A DNA stretch of 64,000 bases from NCBI GenBank assembly GCA_036365145.1, contig JAEOAD010001279.1:17651-81650 (forward strand), in the 5' to 3' direction. The notes under the pieces were generated by a model that worked only from the letters and a program-made list of their open reading frames with translations, did no database searches and had not been told where the DNA came from. The position numbers and the translations under genes were made by a program. Below, piece after piece: positions 53,760-64,000 of the stretch. Positions within the stretch are counted from its first letter, which is position 1, and the number at the start of each line of letters is the position of its first letter. Source of the DNA: Orientallactaga sibirica (Eukaryota; Chordata; Mammalia; Rodentia; Dipodidae).

Positions 53760-54848
53760 TTAATCAAAATTCAAGATATTCTGAATAAAACATATGAAAA
53801 CATGTTTTTTTGAATAATGGCACATCCAGAAGCCATAGATTGTTACTAGAAAATTTTCAGTGCCAGGGATGGGATACCTTCCAGTGAGTTGTTGGCCAGG
53901 GAGGTCCCTGTTGTCTCCAAAACATTACAGGCTATTGCCAAGGCCCTTGTTTTCCCTTGAGAAACAGATGGTAAGACTCTATTGCTGAAGACTTTACATG
54001 TCTGAGAGGCAAGGTCACTGAGAAATCAAGCTGGTGCTGAGCAGAAAACCTTCTCCCTGTAGACCAGCCAACTGAAAGCTGGAAAAAGCTGCACTGCATG
54101 CAGCCCTATGGGAGACAGAAGTCATCAGCAGTGAAAACAGTGAACACTGGAAACCTGAATTTGTCCACACAGGCCAAATGACTGAGCAAGTACAATAGTG
54201 GCATGTCTGCTCTGGGGGAAACCAACTGCTCTCTAATTGGACTGAAGGCCCTCTCTATGGGAGGGAATACGTGCCTGGTACTGAAAACCTAATCAAAAGC
54301 CTATGGCAGGGGAAGTCATGAGCCTTAGGGGTATAAAGCCTGCTTTTGTCTGGCTAGATGTATATATTATTCTCACCAAAGTGCCCTGAAAGCACTACAC
54401 TTAATGTTCATATTCACATATTAATGCTACTGTCACTTCTGGTTAGAGAAGCTTCTCTTTTCAGATGGCGATGACCACTGGGATGACCCAAAAGGCAACA
54501 TAGTGCTGAGAAGGGATGGAGGAGTGTCCAGCACTGAAACATCTCTATCACACCCTCCAAGGCTCAGGGTCCATTGAGGAAGAGGTGGCAGAAAAAATGT
54601 AAGAGGCAAAGGAAGGACAATGCAACTGTCCAGACAGAAATTTGCCTCAATATCCAAGACCTCACAGTGCCTAGCAATTACCTTCACAAGACTCACTTAT
54701 AATAGGAGAAAAAGATGATGACATCAAAATAAAAGAGAAACTATAAGAGAGAGGGAGGGGATATGAAGGGGAAAGTGGGGGAGGGGAGGGAAATATCATG
54801 GTTTATTGTCTGTAAGTATAGAAGCTGTCAATAAGAAAATACAAAAAA
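53760..54848 (+). mobile_element. LINE-1 3' UTR
   Basis: TCAAAATTCAAGATATTCTG to the A-rich end; segments of it recur at 18059-18231 and 41895-42075. Confidence 0.75.
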
Positions 54849-54860
54849 AATAGATTTCTT

Positions 54861-55089
54861 AAGTGTTAAACTCTTATGTTTTCCTATTTGGTACAAAATT
54901 ATTCTTGTAAATAAAACTGGGCCTAATTATATAAAATATATTTTATTGTATTATATAACCAATATAATTATATAAGACATAATTTCATTATGTTATAAAA
55001 TAAACAATTGCTAATAATAAATTATGAAGACTCACCAAACTTTTAGCCTTTCAGCCTAACATACCTTCATTAGTTTTCCTAAAGACTTT
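54861..55089. other. AT-rich block continuing across the LINE-1
   Basis: TTCCTATTTGGTACAAAATT continues the pre-insertion sequence, matching 45225-45250. Confidence 0.55.
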
Positions 55090-55303
55090 TTAAAAAAATA
55101 TTTTATTATTTGAGAGATACAGAAATAGGCAGGTAGAGAGAGAGAATGGGCATGCCAGGGCCTCCAGCCACTGCAAATGAACTCCAGATACATGCGCCCC
55201 CTTGTGCATCTGGCTTACATAGGTCCTGGAGAATCAAGCCTCGAACCGGGGTCCATAGGCTTCACAGGCAAGCGTTTAACCACTAAGCCATCTCTCCAGC
55301 CTA
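55090..55303 (-). repeat. tRNA-derived SINE
   Basis: Complete reverse copy. Confidence 0.9.
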
Positions 55304-55319
55304 CTAAAGACTTTTTTTG

Positions 55320-55468
55320 TTTGTTTGTTTTTCGAGGTAGGGTCTCAGTCTGGTCCAGGCTGACCTGTAATTAACTATGTAGTCTCAGGGTGGCCTTGAA
55401 CTCACGGCGATCCTCCTACCTCTGCCTCCCGAGTGCTGGGATTAAAGGTGTGTGCCACACGCCCCGCT
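55320..55468 (-). repeat. B1 SINE
   Basis: TCCTAAAGACTTTTT-like sequence flanks both sides. Confidence 0.9.
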
Positions 55469-55724
55469 CTCCTAAAGACTTTTTGATCTTTGGACCAAGT
55501 AAGTAAAGACTATGAACCTTCTATATTAAACACTTACACAAAAAGAAACCTTTAAACTTCAAAATTTGTTAACCTCTTAATCTGTATCATATATTTCAAA
55601 TATTGTTTCAATACTAATCTTACACTTCCTACCTTACCTAAACCAAAGCTTTATATTTCCACCAATTCCAATTAACTTTCCATCCAAGTTAACAATTCCT
55701 TCTTTCTTACCTATCTTTCTCTTG
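55469..55724. other. no feature seen
   Basis: AT-rich spacer. Confidence 0.4.
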
Positions 55725-55842
55725 GTCATGCTGATCTGGAATTCACTCTGTATTCTCAGGCTGGCCTTTAACTCACAGTGATCCTCCTACCTCAGCTTCT
55801 TTAGTATTGGGATTAAAGGCATGCTCCACCATGCCTGGCCTA
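55725..55842 (-). repeat. B1-like SINE, old
   Basis: CATGCTGATCTGGAATTCAC to GGCATGCTCCACCATGCCTG. Confidence 0.75.
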
Positions 55843-55884
55843 TTTGTAATTTTTTAAAAATCAGTGATTATTTTTCAATTAAAA

Positions 55885-56092
55885 TTTTTTTTTTTTTTTT
55901 GCAAGCAGAGAGACTGGGCATATGGGGCCTCTTGCCACTGCAAATGAACTCCAGATGCATGCATCTAGCTTTACACAGGCATGAGATCGTGAATCTAGGC
56001 TTTACACAGGCATGAGAGAATTGAACCCAGGCTACAAGGTTAAAGGCTTTGTAAGTGAGTGCCTTTAACCACTGAGCCATCTCTCCAGCATG
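55885..56092 (-). repeat. tRNA-derived SINE with short internal duplication
   Basis: CTTTACACAGGCATGAGA is present twice (55970 and 56000). Confidence 0.82.
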
Positions 56093-56204
56093 GCAATGCA
56101 TGGTCATTCTGGGCTACAGGTAGACCCTACCTTGAAAAACGAAAATAAAAACAACAAAATAAGCAGATATGTGAGATTCACTCTAGACCAAAAAAAAAAA
56201 AAAA

Positions 56205-56330
56205 AAAGATTGGGAGGCAGAATTAGGTAGGAGGATTACGATGAGTTCTAGGTCACCTGAGTGAATTCACCCATATTAAATTCCAGGTCAGCCTGGGCTA
56301 GAGTGAAACCCCACCTCAAAACAAAACAAA
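56205..56330 (+). repeat. B1-like SINE, 5' truncated
   Basis: GGGAGGCAGAATTAGGTAGG to TAGAGTGAAACCCCACCTC. Confidence 0.7.
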
Positions 56331-56484
56331 ATAATACAAAACAGTGATTTTTTTCAGGCTATTTTATTCATTTTTCACTGTTGGCAATGGAACCCAAAGC
56401 CTGGCTCATGGGAGGCAAGTTCCTCTCCCACTGAGATACATCCCCTCAAATTCTGTCCTTTCATTGTTATGGACTTACTAAAGT

Positions 56485-57389
56485 TCTGCCTTTTTAGGAG
56501 AGAGACAGAGCTAACAAGAGAGAGAGAAAATTGGTGCTCCAGGGCCTCCAGCCACTGCTATCAAAGTGTAGATGCATGTGCCACCTTGTGTGCATGTGCC
56601 ACCCTGTGTGCACGTGCCACCTTGTGTGCATGTGCCACCTTGTGTGCATGTGCCACCTTGTGTGTGCCACCATGTGCCACCTTGCATGCCACCTTGTGTG
56701 CATGTGCCACCTTGTGCCACATGTGCCACCTGTGCCATGTGCCACACCTTGTGTGTGCATGTGCCACCTTGTGTGTGCCTGTGTGCATGTGCCACCTTGT
56801 GTGCATGTGCCACCTTGTGTGCCTGTGCCACCCTGTGCCACCTTGTGTGCTGTGCCACCTTGTGTGTGCCACCTTGTGTGCCGTGCCACCTTGTGTGTGC
56901 CACCTTGTGTGCCTGTGTGTGTGCACGTGCCACCTTGTGTGCCACGTGCCGCCTTGTCAAATGTGCCACCTTGTGTGTGTGCACCTTGTGCGTGTGCCAC
57001 CTTGTGTGCTGTGCCACCTTGTGTGCCTGCCACCTTGTGTGTGTGTGCCACCTTGTGTGCCACCTTGTGTGTGTGCCACCTTGTGCCACTTGTGTGCATG
57101 TGCCACCTTGTGTGCATGTGCCACCTTGTGTGTGCCACTTGTGTGCCACTTTGTGTGCATGTGCCCTTGTGTGCACGTGCCACCTTGCACCTTGTGTGCA
57201 CGTGCCACCTTGTGTGTGCCTTGTGTGCCATGTTGTGCCACCTTGTGTGCATGTGCCACCTTGTGTGCATGTGCCACTTTGCCCCTGCATCACCTGTATG
57301 TGTCTGGCTTACATGGCTCTGGGAGTTGCACATGAGTCCTTAGGCTTCACAAGCAAGTACCTTAACCACTAAGCCATCTCTCCAGCCCT
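56485..57389 (-). repeat. tRNA-derived SINE expanded by an internal minisatellite
   Basis: The two ends are a normal reverse SINE (GGGCCTCCAGCCACTGCTAT on the left, TAAGCCATCTCTCCAGCCC on the right). Its centre (about 56575-57290) is about 40 copies of a GTGCCACCTTGTGTGCAT-type 12-18-bp unit. The family is normally about 210 bp long; this copy is over 900 bp. Confidence 0.93.
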
Positions 57390-57454
57390 AAGATTCTATT
57401 TTTAACTTAATTGTTCAAAAAATCCCTTCACTTGTATACTTACAATTTTTTTTT

Positions 57455-57610
57455 TTTTTTTTTTTTTGGTTTTTCGAGGTAGGGTCTCACTCTAGTCCAG
57501 GCTGACCTGGAATTCACTATGTAGTCTCAGGGTGGCCTCAAACTCATGGTGATCCTCCTACCTCTGCCTCCCAAGTGCTGGGATTAAAGGCATGCGCCAC
57601 CACGCCCGGC
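57455..57610 (-). repeat. B1 SINE
   Basis: Complete reverse copy with a 24-base poly-T. Confidence 0.92.
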
Positions 57611-58066
57611 TTACTTACAAATTTTTCCAAAGAAATCATATTTGGATCTTTTCCTCTTTAATAATATCACCTAAACTTGGCCCCATAGGAACAAAAGATT
57701 TACCATGTATTCTGGCCTTTAACTTTGTTTTACATAGATTTGGGTTAAATGATTCTATGTATTTAAATTTACATAGATTTGGGGGTGTGAATTGTTATGT
57801 ATTTAAATGTTCATTAATTTGGGTGTGTGGTGTATGTATGCATGTTTGTATGTGTGTAGGCACATCTGTGTTTCAGTATGCATGCATATGTGTTTGTGTG
57901 GAGGGCAAAGAGTGTCTTCCTCAGCCACTCTGCACCGTCTTCTTTGACACAGAGTGTCTTGCTGAGCCTGCAGTTAACCAATTTAACCAGACTGGCAAAC
58001 CAGCAAGTCCCAAGCGTTCCCTGTTTCTGCCTCCCAGAGCAGGGATTACACTCAAAATATTTTTTA
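57611..58066. other. no feature seen
   Basis: Open frame to 58089 (plus) is not supported by motifs; GT-rich near 57830-57900. Confidence 0.4.
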
Positions 58067-58222
58067 TTTGTTTTATTTGGGTTTTTTGAGGTAGATTCTT
58101 GCTTTAGCCAAAGCTGACCCGGAATTCATTATGTAGTCTCAGGTGGCCTCGAACTCACAGTGACCCTCCTACCACTGCCTCCCAAATGCTTTGATTAAAG
58201 GTGTGTGCCACCATGCCCAGCT
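58067..58222 (-). repeat. B1-like SINE, diverged
   Basis: TTTTTTGAGGTAGATTCTTG to GTGTGTGCCACCATGCCCAG. Confidence 0.8.
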
Positions 58223-58253
58223 TAACACTCAACATTAATTAATTAATTAATTA

Positions 58254-58510
58254 ATGATAAACCCTTTTATTCACTCTCTCCTCTTCCTGTTTTCCTGGGG
58301 CCCTCCTCAGTGGGATTCACTGTGGGGTAATGAAGACCTAAGTCAGTCCCAGTGGGATAGTGGGGAGATGGTGCACTGGGGCATTCCTACCCACTCTGTG
58401 CCTCTCACAATCTTTCTGCCCCCCTTATCTGCACAGTCTCTGGGCCATGGCAGGCCTATTGGCAGTCAGATTTAGTGTTGAGTTCTCTGTAGTCTCTCAT
58501 TTCCACTTTT
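58254..58510 (-). repeat. old interspersed repeat, pair with 60080-60310
   Basis: CTCTCCTCTTCCTGTTTTCC, GGACCCTC/GGGCCCTCCTCA and TCTTTCTGCCCCC segments are shared in order with 60120-60300. The family is not identified (possibly a LINE 3' end). Strand uncertain. Confidence 0.4.
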
Positions 58511-58511
58511 T

Positions 58512-58514
<3 letters not shown>

Positions 58515-58545
<31 letters not shown>

Positions 58546-58662
58546 GTTTTGCGAGGTAGGGTCTCACTCTGGTCCAGGCTGACCTGGAATTAACTATGTA
58601 GTCTCAGGATGGCCTTGAACTCTGTATCCTCCTACCTCTGCCTCCCGGGTGCTGGGATTTGA
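58515..58662 (-). repeat. B1 SINE, 3' side truncated
   Basis: Poly-T of about 31, then the B1 to CCGGGTGCTGGGATTTGATA, where the CpG-rich end is missing. Confidence 0.88.
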
Positions 58663-58679
58663 TAGTTTTTAAAAAATAT

Positions 58680-58940
58680 TTTTCTTTTGTGGCAAGGCCA
58701 ACAAACTTTTTTTTTTTTTTTTTTTTATGTGAGAGCAAAAGTGGGAGAGGGAGAGAACTGGCGTGCCAGGGCCTTCAGCCACTGTAATCAAACTCCAGAC
58801 GTGTGCACCACCTGTGCATATGTGTCGCCTTGTGCTTGCATCACCTTGTGCATCTGGCTTACATGGGACCTGGAGAGTTGAACATGGGTCCTTAGGCTTT
58901 GCAGGCAAGTACCTTAACCACTAAGCCATCTCTCCAGCCC
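58680..58940 (-). repeat. tRNA-derived SINE, expanded-centre type
   Basis: Centre has GTGTGCACCACCTGTGCATA and CCTTGTGCTTGCATCACCTT, early duplications of the segment that exploded at 56575. Confidence 0.88.
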
Positions 58941-59189
58941 ATTTCATCGTTTTTGATTGATCACTGTGTCTTCCACCACCACCCCAGAGCTGGTTGTCAG
59001 GCTAGCAGTAAGAGGAGTCATGGTGCTGCTTCCACTGCAAGTTAGCCTGGGTCCTGACGGATGTGGTAGAGATTTTACATCTCATGGCGGGCAGTTGGCT
59101 CTCTCCTTGTCTTGTTGATGGATCTTGGTTCTTCTGTTTTCTCTGCCATCTATAAAATGAAGTAGATTCTCTAACCCTTTCCACCCAAC

Positions 59190-59395
59190 ATTTTATTCAT
59201 TTTATTTTATTTCATTTTATTTATTTGAAAGCAAAGACAGGTAAAAGAGAGACAGAGTGTGACAGGGCCTTCAGCCACTGCAAATGAACTCCAGGTGCAG
59301 GTGGTATCTTGTGTATCTGGCTTTACGTAGATACTGGGGAATTGTACCTGGGTCCTTAGGGTTTGCAAGCAAGTGCCTTCACCGCTGACCCAGAC
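59190..59395 (-). repeat. tRNA-derived SINE
   Basis: Reverse copy with a diverged head. Confidence 0.82.
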
Positions 59396-59407
59396 CTACA
59401 CTCAACA

Positions 59408-59512
59408 CTTTGACATGCATGTTTGGTATCTGGGTGGGTATTGGAGATCCAAACTTAGATCCTCATGTTTGGGCAGCTAGAGCTTTACCCACTTAGCCAC
59501 CTTCCCAGCCCC
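59408..59512 (-). repeat. old SINE head fragment
   Basis: GCCACCTTCCCAGCCCC end and GTTTGGGCAGCTAGAGCTTT. Confidence 0.45.
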
Positions 59513-60319
59513 TAAAATATGGTTCATCCTTATTTTCAGACACTTAGAGATGCCCATACCCCTGAGGTGACATTTTTAGATCAAGATTGTTGTCACTATA
59601 TTAACCACTACATGAGACATGGTATTATATTATCTGTTGCATTGCCTTACACTTCTTCTAAGATTTACGTCTGGAATTTGGGTTGTGCTTGATCACAGCA
59701 GGCAGCACTTTTGCTGATTCATTGCTCAGTGGCACATGTGGTTTACATGTAAGCCTTCTTTTTCTGCTGTCTCAGAATCATTTGTTTACCAGTGTGCCAA
59801 TGTACATGAAGAACTACTTTAAAGAACAGAAGATTTCTGACATGTTTAAGAAGTTCTTGCATAAGGGACTATTTTTCCTAGGTCAGATGTAGCATTTGTG
59901 AGGTCCAAACGTATCTTTTCTTTGGGGTGCTATAATCTCGGGTACATGTGAAAGACTGAAGTGTTGAATTTTTGCATGTGTAATTTCAAGGACAAACATT
60001 TTCTCTGGCTATTTTGAAGTTTTAAAAAGGCTTAAGCCTTTTTTTATTTTTATTTTTATTTTGGCTTTTTTAAAAATTGATTTTTATTTATATTATTCTG
60101 ATTTTACATTCATAGTGTCGGCTCCATTATCCGCCTCCCTTTCCTCTCTCTTCCAAAGGGACCCTCATCAATGGGGAATGTGGGTCATGCATTGTGGGGG
60201 TAGTCAAAAGTTCTGGGGGGGTAGACCAAGTCTCTGTGCATAATGCCCCAACTTGTGGCTCTAACATTCTTTCCGCCCCCTCTTCCGTGAATTTCCCTGA
60301 GCCACCTTGGGGTCATTTA
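59513..60319. other. unassigned, includes an old repeat copy
   Basis: 60080-60310 is the second copy of the repeat at 58254. A 69-codon frame at 59683-59892 has no recognised family. Confidence 0.4.
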
Positions 60320-60463
60320 TTTTGGCTTTTCAAGGTAGGGTCTTCCTCTATCCCAGGCTGACATAGAATCCAGTCTCACTGTGGTCTTGAATTCTCCGTG
60401 ATCCTTCTACCTCTGCCTCCCAAGTGCTAGGTTTAAAGGCATGTGTCAGCTTGCCTCACTTGA
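60320..60463 (-). repeat. B1-like SINE, diverged
   Basis: TTCAAGGTAGGGTCTTCCTC to GGCATGTGTCAGCTTGCC. Confidence 0.75.
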
Positions 60464-60756
60464 GCTTGGGGTAATGTTAAATTAACTAGAGCAACTGGGA
60501 CATGAAGGTGAGAATCTAATCTTTAGAAGAAATACTGATTTCATCACATCCAATCTCCTCCCTCTTTACCTGACCTTGGTACAAGAGCTGTGAAAATGAC
60601 TAGGTTTACCAACCTGCTCTGCTGCTCTGAGTGGTCTGTGACATGCAATGACACACATGCATCATCTATGGTGAACTCTCCTTCTTGTCTTTTTTGTGCT
60701 TAGAAATTTGGTAGCGTTTCTATAGGTCCAGTTGACCTGTGCTGATGACCACTTTT

Positions 60757-60988
60757 TTAAAATATTTTTTTTTATTTGAGAGAGAGAGATACAGAAATAG
60801 ACAGAGAGAGAGAGAGACAGAGAGAGAGAATGGGTGTGCCAGGGCCTCCAGCCACTGCAAACGAACTCCAGATACATGCTCCACCTTGTGCATCTGGCTT
60901 ATGTGGGTCCTGGAGAATCGAGCCTCGAACCGGGGTCCTTAGGCTTCATAGGCAAGCGTTTAACCGCTAAGCCATCTCTCCAGCCCCT
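60757..60988 (-). repeat. tRNA-derived SINE
   Basis: Near-consensus reverse copy. Confidence 0.9.
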
Positions 60989-61004
60989 GATGACCACTTT
61001 TTAA

Positions 61005-61219
61005 AAAAATTTATTTTAGAGAGAGAGAATTGGCATGCCAGGGTGTCAGCCATTGCAATAAACTCCAGAAGATTGTGCCACCTAGTGAGCATGTGCAGCC
61101 TTGCACTTCCCTCACCTTTGTGCACCTGGCTTACATGGGATCTGGAGAATAGAACATGAGTCCTTAGGCTTTGCGGGCAAGTGCCTTAACCACTAAACCA
61201 CTAAACCATCTCTCCAGCC
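61005..61219 (-). repeat. tRNA-derived SINE, expanded-centre type
   Basis: GTGCCACCTAGTGAGCATGT then GCAGCCTTGCACTTCCCTCA; ends with a duplicated AACCACTAAACCA. Confidence 0.88.
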
Positions 61220-61511
61220 ATGATGACCAGTTATAAGTGAAGGCAGGAGTCTGTGTAGGACATGGGGGTGGTTCTTGCAGGCAGAAATGAATCAACTCCT
61301 TTTCTAATGGAGTTAGCCTGGAAGCACTCAAGAGAATCCTATCTGATAGAATTTATCATAGATCTGCGTCTAAAGTCAATGTAGCAGACAGGCTCTGCAA
61401 GTATGATCATACCTACAAGGCTATTTATGGTGTTCCACTTTTCACAAGTCAAACAAAGTTAAAAGCTCCTGAAGAAGATTGTTGATTACTATCTATCCTT
61501 CATCTATCTAT
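61220..61511. other. no feature seen
   Basis: Unique-looking. Confidence 0.4.
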
Positions 61512-61594
61512 GACCTTCATTATGCTGCCGAGGCTTGACCCAGGGCCTCATATGTGCTAGACAAGCACTCTACCATTGAGCTACATCCCCAGTC
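61512..61594 (-). repeat. ID-like SINE
   Basis: GCTTGACCCAGGGCCTCATA, GCTAGACAAGCACTCTACCA and GAGCTACATCCCCAG: the ID head reversed. Confidence 0.8.
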
Positions 61595-61834
61595 CTCAGT
61601 AGCCTTTTTCAAAGAACCCATCCACAAAGGTATTTTGTGACATATCTGCTAAATCTCTGGGCTACTTGTCTATAAGCATTGTATAGTTACAATGTATACT
61701 AATACTTTCTGTGACATGAATAGCTTTGTGTGGCAAAACTATTGGTGTGTTTTATGGAAGATACATCCACACAGAATAATAGCTATGTGATAAGCTACAT
61801 TTTGATACTAGTAATTATTGAGGTAGTTTTCTTT

Positions 61835-62013
61835 TTTTTTTTCTTTCTTTCTTTTTTTTTTTTTTTTTTTTTTTTTTTGAGGTAAGGTCTCACTCTGGCC
61901 CAGGCTGACCTAAAATTAACAATGTAGTCTCAGGGTGGCCTTGAACTCATGGTGATCCTCCTACCTCTGCCTCCCAAGTGCTGGGATTAAAGACGTGCAC
62001 CACCACGGCCAGC
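61835..62013 (-). repeat. B1 SINE
   Basis: Reverse copy with a long mixed T/TTTC run. Confidence 0.92.
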
Positions 62014-62191
62014 TTACTGAGGTAGTTTTCTTATCAGACCACTTAAGAAGGAAATGCAATGTCAGAGAGGGCTTTACCAGATACTGAAATGCACTTTAGA
62101 GACAAGGTTTAAATATTTTTATTCTTAGGTGAGTAATTGAAAGATCACAGTAGCAAGTTTAATGTCAGAAAAAAATCTCAGATAAAAATAG

Positions 62192-62370
62192 AAATTTGAG
62201 CTGGGTGTGGTGGCGCACACCTTTAATCCCAGCACTTGGGAGGCAGAGGTAGGAGGATTGCCTTGAGTTCAAGGCCACCCTGAGACTACATAGTTCATTC
62301 CAGGTCAGCCTGGGCCAGAGTGAGACCCTACCAAAAAAAAAAAAAAAAAAAAAAAAGAAAAAGAAAGAAA

Positions 62371-62402
<32 letters not shown>

Positions 62403-62404
62403 AA
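62192..62404 (+). repeat. B1 SINE with (GAAA)n tail
   Basis: A-run then (GAAA)n at 62357-62404. Confidence 0.92.
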
Positions 62405-62984
62405 TTTAGCCCAAATTTACATTATATTTCAGCATTTCTAAAACAATAGTGTTTTGGCAATTGAAGTCATTTGAAAAAAAAACCATTTGAATTTTTTTTT
62501 TTATACTTTACATGAAAATAAGCCAAATGTAGTGAATCATTTACTTAAAATATAAAGTCCATGGCTATGTTCCAACTTGTTCTTGTGAGATTGAGTCTCA
62601 ATATGTTCCTTAACCTGTACTGAGGTCCTGGCTCAAGTGATCCTCTGCCTCAGTTTACTGGGCTTACAGGCATGTATCACCACAGCCCAGCCCAGTATTT
62701 ACAAACATGTACCATGTCATAACGCTCTACAACACTTTGAATTGAAAACTAGATTTTTGTATTGGAAAGAGCAGAAACACAAGTATTTACTCCATGTACA
62801 GGTCACTTTGAGTCTTCTCTTCTCCCAGGCTCTGTGTTATGAGGACAGTAAGGGCGGTAGTGGGAAAGGACTGAGACTTAATCCAGAATGCGGAATGGAG
62901 AATGTAGGGGAGGTCAAGGAGTGAGGGCAGAGTTGAATAGTCTGCATGTGATCTTCCAACTCTGTTAACAGTTTAAGAATGCAG
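62405..62984. other. mostly unassigned, with an old Alu/B1-like piece
   Basis: 62600-62695 (CCTGGCTCAAGTGATCCTCT, TGGGCTTACAGGCATGTATC) looks like a very old 7SL-type monomer, reversed. The rest shows nothing. Confidence 0.45.
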
Positions 62985-63128
62985 CCAGGCGTGGTGGTGC
63001 ACACCTTTAATCCCAGATATGGGGAGAGGTAGGAGGATTGCTGTGGGTTCGAGGCCAGCCTGAGACTACCTAGTGAATTCCAGGTCAGCCTGGGCTAGAG
63101 CGAAACCCTACCTCAACCCCCCCAAAAA
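62985..63128 (+). repeat. B1 SINE
   Basis: Complete copy with a short deletion after ATCCCAG. Confidence 0.9.
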
Positions 63129-63139
63129 AAAAACACTTT

Positions 63140-63224
63140 AAGAATGAGGCCTGGCTTGACAACCTGAGACGACCTGAGGTCGGCTTGGGCTAGAGCGAGA
63201 CCCTACATTGAAAAACAAATAAAA
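63140..63224 (+). repeat. B1 fragment
   Basis: AGGCCTGGCTTGACAACCTG then GGCTTGGGCTAGAGCGAGAC; internal deletion. Confidence 0.75.
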
Positions 63225-63524
63225 AAATTATGCTTCAAGACATATCTATGAGATAAAATGTGTTGTATACTTATATTTTTGATAAATTATAATTTATAAA
63301 AATTTAAAAATGCAATTAGAATTACAAGTTGCCATTATTTTGATAATCAAAACAAGATAATTTATATACATATATGGATATGTGTGAATATTAATATCAT
63401 CAAAATGTTTTCCAAAATGTCTACTAAAATTCTCTGATAAGGATAACATGCAAATATTAATTAGAGGAAAGGATATTAATATAAAATTTCCATTACTGAA
63501 AAAATGATCTTTTAAAATTTATAT
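63225..63524. other. no feature seen
   Basis: AT-rich spacer. Confidence 0.4.
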
Positions 63525-63680
63525 TAGCCTGGTGTGGTGGTGCACACCTTTAATCCCAGCACTCAGGAGGCAGAGGTAGGAGGATCACCATGAGTTCGAG
63601 GTCACACTGAGACTACATAGTGAATTCCAAGTCAGCCTGAGCTAGAGTGCGACCCTACCTCAGAAAAACCAGAAAAAAAA
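63525..63680 (+). repeat. B1 SINE
   Basis: Complete copy. Confidence 0.92.
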
Positions 63681-63734
63681 TAAGTATAATTTATATTAAC
63701 TTTTCAAGTCACTGAAAATTTATAGCTGCTGTCC

Positions 63735-63893
63735 TTTTTTTTTTTTTTGTTGTTGTTGTTCAAGGCAGGGTCTCACTCTAGCTCAGGCTGACCTGGAATT
63801 CACTCTGTAGTCTCAGGGTGGCCTTGAACTCACCACGATGCTCCTACTTCTGCCTCCTGAGTGCTGGGATTAAATGTGTGCACCACCATGCCC
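63735..63893 (-). repeat. B1 SINE
   Basis: Reverse copy; ATAGCTGCTGTC repeats on both sides (63721 and 63893). Confidence 0.92.
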
Positions 63894-64000
63894 ATAGCTG
63901 CTGTCATTTATAAGAGCAATATAAAAGTTTTACTGTGGCTTTAATATATGGAAGTTAAACACAACTAAAAAGTATAATGTTTGAATAGTTTATTATGCAT

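Larger units (their letters stand above)
47069..54848 (+). mobile_element. LINE-1, one full-span insertion with nested elements, dead
   Basis: Bounded by a 12-bp duplication AATAGATTTCTT (47057-47068 and 54849-54860). Order: 5' UTR (TAAGATGGTGGCATAGGAGC), ORF1 remnant, ORF2 remnant, 3' UTR ending AAGTATAGAAGCTGTCAATA plus an A tail. The reverse transcriptase part of ORF2 is deleted. An LTR, three B1 copies and four tRNA-SINEs lie inside. Confidence 0.85.

Noticed and set aside
56469..57372. Five overlapping long open frames (260-288 codons) on both strands
   Set aside because: They all lie in one short-unit tandem repeat without stop codons, inside a SINE; composition is purely repetitive.
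59683..59892. Possible retro-pseudogene fragment (69 codons)
   Set aside because: Not recognised as any family; no poly-A or duplication visible, so not reported as a gene.

Overview
The window is mammalian nuclear DNA, most likely from a rodent. It is packed with B1/Alu-type (7SL-derived) SINEs, a very abundant tRNA-derived SINE whose head is a tRNA-like GGCTGGAGAGATGGCTTAG sequence, a few ID-like elements, a dead LINE-1 and endogenous retroviruses. The SINE consensus looks like that of a jerboa-type (dipodid) rodent rather than mouse or rat; this is inferred from remembered repeat consensus, not from a database search. Most of the window is repeat and there are only two gene-level signals.

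First, an apparently intact MHC class I heavy-chain gene lies on the minus strand, with seven coding exons between 29210 and 20187. Exon lengths (64, 270, 276, 276, 126 and 33 bp, then a 48-bp exon 7) match classical class I genes. Splice sites have the expected GT/AG and the peptide-anchoring residues are conserved. Its promoter (kB site, ISRE, X2/Y-like boxes, CCAAT, TATA) and CpG island lie at about 28300-29540. Intron 3 holds a 6.3-kb defective provirus (21508-27822) in the opposite orientation. It has a tRNA-Lys-type primer site, a 6-bp target duplication, broken gag/pro/pol and no env. The transmembrane segment is encoded by three tandem 24-bp repeats.

Second, 1.3-2 kb beyond the class I start lies a mirror-image copy of the class I promoter (30512-31128, plus strand), forming a head-to-head inverted duplication. 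This copy keeps the class I initiator ATG and then, after about four codons, joins the middle of an exon homologous to GDNF family receptor alpha-1 (GFRA1). GFRA1-like exons 7(partial), 8, 9, 10 and 11 follow in order with introns up to 40921. The copy is damaged: a stop at the junction, lost splice signals on exon 10, a Trp-to-Gly change, a 15-codon in-frame deletion, and a B1 replacing the C-terminus. It is a class I promoter / GFRA1-like chimeric locus, probably a pseudogene but possibly transcribed.

Layout. 1-14800: intergenic SINE-rich DNA with a 115-bp satellite (4850-5755), a solo LTR of the same retrovirus family (7044-7657) and an old MaLR-like LTR. 14859-18965: four different minisatellites, rich in CCAAT and GC boxes, broken up by an ERV1-type solo LTR, a LINE-1 fragment and a B1. 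18966-20186: class I 3' flank. 20187-29540: class I gene. 29541-31128: inverted promoter duplication. 31129-40921: GFRA1-like fragment. 41895-42493: LINE-1 fragment and a His-primer-type ERV LTR. 43781-47056: AT-rich duplicated block. 47069-54848: one LINE-1 insertion carrying many nested insertions. 54861-64000: SINE-dominated DNA including a minisatellite born inside a SINE (56575-57290). No tRNA, rRNA, CRISPR or prokaryotic-type features are present.
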